A stretch of 18,229 nucleotides of DNA from positions 1 to 18,229 of the forward strand of contig JAUXNR010000628.1 in the NCBI GenBank assembly GCA_030682755.1. The letters run 5' to 3'. This DNA is from Flavobacterium sp. (GTDB taxonomy: Bacteria; Bacteroidota; Bacteroidia; Flavobacteriales; Flavobacteriaceae). Made by a program: the position numbers and the translations under genes. The stretch's first letter is position 1. Every line of letters begins with the position of its first letter. This document shows, in pieces, positions 16,144-18,229 of this stretch. Under the pieces are notes generated by a model. The model ran no database searches. It was given only the letters and a program-made list of their open reading frames with translations, and was not told the origin of the DNA.

Positions 16144-16170
16144 ACCCCTATTTTTTATAGGGTAAAAATA
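16144..16170 (-). promoter_or_regulatory. Possible amt promoter and leader hairpin
   Basis: The minus-strand reading TATTTTTA at 16163-16170 is one base off the TAnnTTTG -7 consensus. Just downstream, CCCTA and TAGGG form a 5-bp stem with a 7-base A-rich loop, followed by GGTAGTT and the ATG. The G-rich side could act as a ribosome binding site, which the hairpin would cover. Only the bases are seen; the control is a guess. Confidence 0.3.
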
Positions 16171-16355
16171 ATAAAATCATTAAACAATTGTTGATTACCC
16201 CTTTTAAATTATATATACTTATTTAATTTTTATTATTATTTTAATTAACAACTACTTTTATTGTGATATATAAAAAATATCCTTTTAATTTTAGGTAACT
16301 ATTGCTAAAAGTGCCTTCTAATAGCTGTATAGAACGGGTCAGATAGGAATATATA

Positions 16356-16399
16356 ACGCTATAACTACGCTATTAAAACGCTATAACTACGCTATACCT
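16356..16399 (+). repeat. Four ACGCTAT heptamers phased at 11 bp
   Basis: ACGCTAT begins at 16356, 16367, 16378 and 16389, exactly 11 bases apart, each followed by a 4-base A/T-rich spacer (AACT, TAAA, AACT, ACCT). The array can also be read as a 19-base repeat copied with a 22-base period. It ends just before the candidate -33 element of the following gene. The rest of the gap (16171-16355) is very AT-rich, with nothing else I can name. Confidence 0.93.
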
Positions 16400-16400
16400 A

Positions 16401-16430
16401 TTGATTATTTCAGATTTATTTTTAACTTTA
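16401..16430 (+). promoter_or_regulatory. Candidate promoter of the MARQKGIIK gene
   Basis: TTG (16401-16403) and TAACTTTA (16423-16430) are spaced by 19 bases, the usual Bacteroidota -33/-7 geometry; the -7 has one mismatch to TAnnTTTG. Transcription would begin near 16437, leaving an 18-base leader. The four heptamers would then span about -81 to -42. Confidence 0.5.
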
Positions 16431-16454
16431 CTGTGCGTTTTAAAACTTATAGAC

Positions 16455-17198
16455 ATGGCAAGACAAAAAGGCATAATTAAGCTATCGGGGACTATTGGTG
16501 GGGTAAATTTTTATGAAAACAAGTATGGTTCGTTTGCGAGAGAATGTGGTGGTGGTTTTAACAGTGAGGCCATCAAGACAAAAGCGAGCATGATACGTGT
16601 TCGGGAGAATGCGAGTGAGTTTGGACAGGTTTCACAAGTGGGGAGTTTATTTCGTAATGGGTTATTCCCGTTTATACAAACCTGTAATGACACAAAACGT
16701 TTCAGACGCATGGTTAGTTTGTTGCAGGAGATCAAAACGTTGGATACCGTTTCGGAACGAGGTAAGCGTGACGTTGCTTTGGGTTTGGCTACCCCGATGG
16801 GGAAGAAATTATGGTGTGAGTTTGATTTGACGGAGCGTTCTCCTGAGGATTTGTTGCCGGGTACGTATCAGGTTGCTTCAGGGGCTACCGGTTTGACAGT
16901 AAGTGATTTGGATTTGAGTCGGTTGGTTTTTCCAAAAGGGGCTACGTTGGTGGAGTTGCGGTATGGGGTTTTGGATGTAGATTTTACTGCTTTGACTTTT
17001 CAACTTCACATGGCTGCTCCTTTGTTTATGGATAAGGATTTTGCAGACAGCTCTGTTTCATTAACATTGGATGGTGGTATTGTGATGACGGGGACTTTGT
17101 TTCCGGTGGTTGGTGTGCGGTTTTTTCAGGTTGTTGGTGGAGAGCGGTATTTGTTTAAGGAGACGGTTTGGCAGGGGGTGCGGTTTATGGGGGAGTAG
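16455..17198 (+). CDS. Uncharacterised protein, MARQKGIIK type
   Basis: From ATG 16455 the protein has 247 residues and no signal peptide or membrane segment. The N-terminal part (MARQKGIIKLSGTIGG, VNFYENKYGSFAREC, MIRVRENASEFGQVSQVGSLFRN) is glycine-rich and then helical. I recognise this pattern from unnamed proteins in Bacteroidota genomes, but know no function. The region from about 125 to the end is rich in beta strands (LTVSDLDLSRLVFPKGATLVELRYG, LTFQLHMAAPLFM, FRFMGE-like ending VRFMGE). Codons use G at the third base (TTG, GTG, CGG) far more than in neighbouring genes, which may point to transfer or different selection. The longer frame begins at TTG 16401 within the -33 element, so the ATG is preferred. 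It stands alone behind the 11-bp repeat array. Confidence 0.82.
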   Translation: MARQKGIIKLSGTIGGVNFYENKYGSFARECGGGFNSEAIKTKASMIRVRENASEFGQVSQVGSLFRNGLFPFIQTCNDTKRFRRMVSLLQEIKTLDTVSERGKRDVALGLATPMGKKLWCEFDLTERSPEDLLPGTYQVASGATGLTVSDLDLSRLVFPKGATLVELRYGVLDVDFTALTFQLHMAAPLFMDKDFADSSVSLTLDGGIVMTGTLFPVVGVRFFQVVGGERYLFKETVWQGVRFMGE

Positions 17199-17227
17199 GT
17201 TGGGAGATTGGAGTTGGGAGTTTTTTT
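17199..17227. repeat. Short direct repeat and T-run between convergent genes
   Basis: GTTGGGAG occurs at 17199-17206 and 17213-17220 (14-base period), followed by seven T at 17221-17227. No hairpin is evident, so it is not called a terminator. Low-complexity TTGGGAG runs look like degenerate intergenic repeat sequence. Confidence 0.55.
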
Positions 17228-17259
17228 ACTTTGATTCTTCGCAATAAAATAGGGAAGAT

Positions 17260-17922
17260 TTATTTTCCACAGTTCTCGATATAGTCCTTTACAAAACCTT
17301 GTATTTCTTTTCGGTTGTACTTTTTGGCTTTGATGTTTTCGAGTAATGCCGGACAGTGTGTTTTTGCAAAAGTTTTAACTCGGTCTCTGAATTCTTTGTC
17401 TTGGAATTTAAAAGGATCACTTTGTTGGCCGTCAAAATATCCGACATCAAAGGCAAAGTCCATTTCAGGGGTTTTGATAGCCATTCGGATGAAATAATAG
17501 AACCCCCCCGTATTTCCGTTTCGTAAGTCCACATACTGGTAGTAATGGTACACTTCCATTTTGTCTTCGGAAATCACTTTGGCCAGCCATATCTGTTTAT
17601 CGTGCTTTTTCATTTTACCTCCCATGTTCATGTAGCCCATGTATCCTTTATGAAATTGTTTCGTGGTGTTATTTTCGTACACTGCAATTTCCTCAATATC
17701 TTCTGATTTGAAGGTTTGTGCCTCACCGGGTTTTTTATCGGCTTCAATTGGTCTGCAGGTAATTTTTGTATCTGAAGCAGCGAAGTATTTAATGTAGCAC
17801 TCGATCTTTTGACCGTCATTTAAAATAATCCAGCCAGTATCATGATTTTTGGGAGCTTGTGCCGTTGCTATTGCTGTGAATAAAAATAGTAGGTAAAGAA
17901 AAGAATTGCGGGTCATCTTCAT
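17260..17922 (-). CDS. Secreted protein of unknown function
   Basis: The 220-residue protein begins with a signal peptide (MKMTRNSFLYLLFLFTAIATAQ, with cleavage likely after Ala21 or Gln22). The mature part opens GWIILNDGQKIECYIKYF, a strand-turn-strand pattern common in secreted flavobacterial proteins that describe a property and a value of it, but I cannot place it in a named family. A methionine- and histidine-rich stretch HKGYMGYMNMGGKMKKH lies at about 91-107. Four cysteines (42, 56, 190, 218) could make two disulfides in the periplasm. The C-terminal part is helical and basic (ENIKAKKYNRKEIQGFVKDY). There is no T9SS tail or lipobox. It converges with the MARQKGIIK gene and has no close partner on its own strand. 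Confidence 0.82.
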   Translation of the reverse strand: MKMTRNSFLYLLFLFTAIATAQAPKNHDTGWIILNDGQKIECYIKYFAASDTKITCRPIEADKKPGEAQTFKSEDIEEIAVYENNTTKQFHKGYMGYMNMGGKMKKHDKQIWLAKVISEDKMEVYHYYQYVDLRNGNTGGFYYFIRMAIKTPEMDFAFDVGYFDGQQSDPFKFQDKEFRDRVKTFAKTHCPALLENIKAKKYNRKEIQGFVKDYIENCGK

Positions 17923-18055
17923 TTTTATTATTTGGTTCTGAAAGGGTAAAAATAAAAAAAATATTCAATTTTGAATGGTTGGTGTTTTGAAAAGGGTGTG
18001 TTTTGACCTCTGTTTTCTGTCTGTAGCGTGGTGATGGGATTTGTGTTTGTGGGGC

Positions 18056-18101
18056 TTCGACAGGCTCAACTTGACATGGCTTTGAGAGGCTTAGTATGAC
18101 A
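18056..18101. repeat. Two imperfect 21-bp units of an intergenic repeat
   Basis: TTCGACAGGCTCA...TTGACA (18056-18076) and TTTGAGAGGCTTA...ATGACA (18081-18101) agree at 15 of 21 positions with a 25-base period. The TTCGACA-GCTCA-TGACA wording is one I remember as frequent between genes in flavobacterial genomes. Confidence 0.65.
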
Positions 18102-18187
18102 GGTTAGGATTTTGGATAAACTCAGAGTTTTTTTTAACATTAAGGTTGTTAAGACGCTTTGCTTTTTTTAAGATGAAAAGGTTGGAA

Positions 18188-18229
18188 CGCGGATTGGACG
18201 GATGGCTTCGCCAATCGCGGATGAGGCGG
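18188..18229. repeat. GCGGAT-type intergenic repeat, cut by window edge
   Basis: CGCGGAT occurs at 18188-18194 and 18216-18222. GATTGG (18192-18197) and CCAATC (18211-18216) are inverted around a 13-base loop. The sequence is more GC-rich than its surroundings and continues past the window. Confidence 0.5.

Larger units (their letters stand above)
17923..18229. other. Gene-free stretch at the right edge
   Basis: No coding frame here has features of a gene. It contains two decaying repeat families: a pair of TTCGACAGGCTCA-type units at 18056-18101, and GCGGAT-type sequence at 18188-18229 that runs off the edge. Near the start, minus-strand TATTTTTA (17947-17954) followed by CCC is a weak -7 candidate for the secreted-protein gene and resembles the bases in front of amt. 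Confidence 0.7.

Noticed and set aside
16356..16399. CRISPR-like array
   Set aside because: The repeats are 7 bases with constant 4-base A/T-rich gaps, far too short for CRISPR repeats and spacers, and no cas genes are near.
17228..17259. Hairpin GGAA...TTCC between convergent genes
   Set aside because: Only four pairs around an eight-base loop, too weak to call a terminator.
18174..18229. Start of a coding frame at the right edge (ATG near 18174)
   Set aside because: The translated residues come from repeat-type sequence (GCGGAT units), and there is no promoter or recognisable N-terminus.

Overview
The window looks like an ordinary chromosomal stretch of a Flavobacterium-like member of the Bacteroidota. 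The evidence is AT-rich DNA, A/T-rich leaders without clear Shine-Dalgarno sites, several upstream matches to the Bacteroidota -7 element TAnnTTTG, two secreted proteins ending in type IX secretion (T9SS) sorting domains, lipoproteins with flavobacterial-style lipoboxes, and a short-chain-type L-threonine dehydrogenase. No rRNA, tRNA, CRISPR array, transposase or prophage was seen.

Layout. 1-2341 (minus): methionyl-tRNA synthetase (metG), followed 9 bases later by a secreted protein cut by the left edge. 2515-4795 (plus): an exported S66 LD-carboxypeptidase, a two-helix small membrane protein, a YraN-family nuclease-fold protein, and an ACT-domain protein with its own promoter region. 4876-10511 (minus): a secreted delta-60-repeat protein with a T9SS tail; then mfd, whose TTG start overlaps the end of a small lipoprotein gene. 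10699-11649 (plus): tdh, convergent with a secreted endonuclease I carrying a T9SS tail (11654-12694, minus). 12912-14516 (minus): a lipid-anchored truncated-haemoglobin-like protein with a strong terminator, a membrane-anchored protein with an HMA-like fold but no CxxC, and an NTF2/SnoaL-like lipoprotein. 14594-14727: two tandem 67-bp units with inverted-repeat arms. 14802-16139 (minus): an ammonium transporter. 16455-17198 (plus): an uncharacterised protein of the MARQKGIIK type, preceded by four heptamers spaced exactly 11 bp apart. 17260-17922 (minus): a secreted protein of unknown function. 17923-18229: intergenic repeat sequence only.

How the genes relate. Most are housekeeping or cell-envelope genes without a single shared pathway. 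Threonine catabolism (tdh), ammonium uptake (amt) and extracellular DNA breakdown (endonuclease I) all fit a nutrient-scavenging life. No complete new multi-gene system is evident. The parts most worth a second look are the 11-bp-phased repeat array in front of the MARQKGIIK gene, the globin-lipoprotein/HMA-like membrane protein pair, the 67-bp tandem inverted-repeat element, and the LD-carboxypeptidase that appears able to start either with or without a signal peptide.

Four gene starts deserve correction from a longest-frame reading: 10511, 12694, 13952 and 16455 are preferred ATG starts. mfd at 9925 has a real TTG start, forced by a stop codon just upstream.
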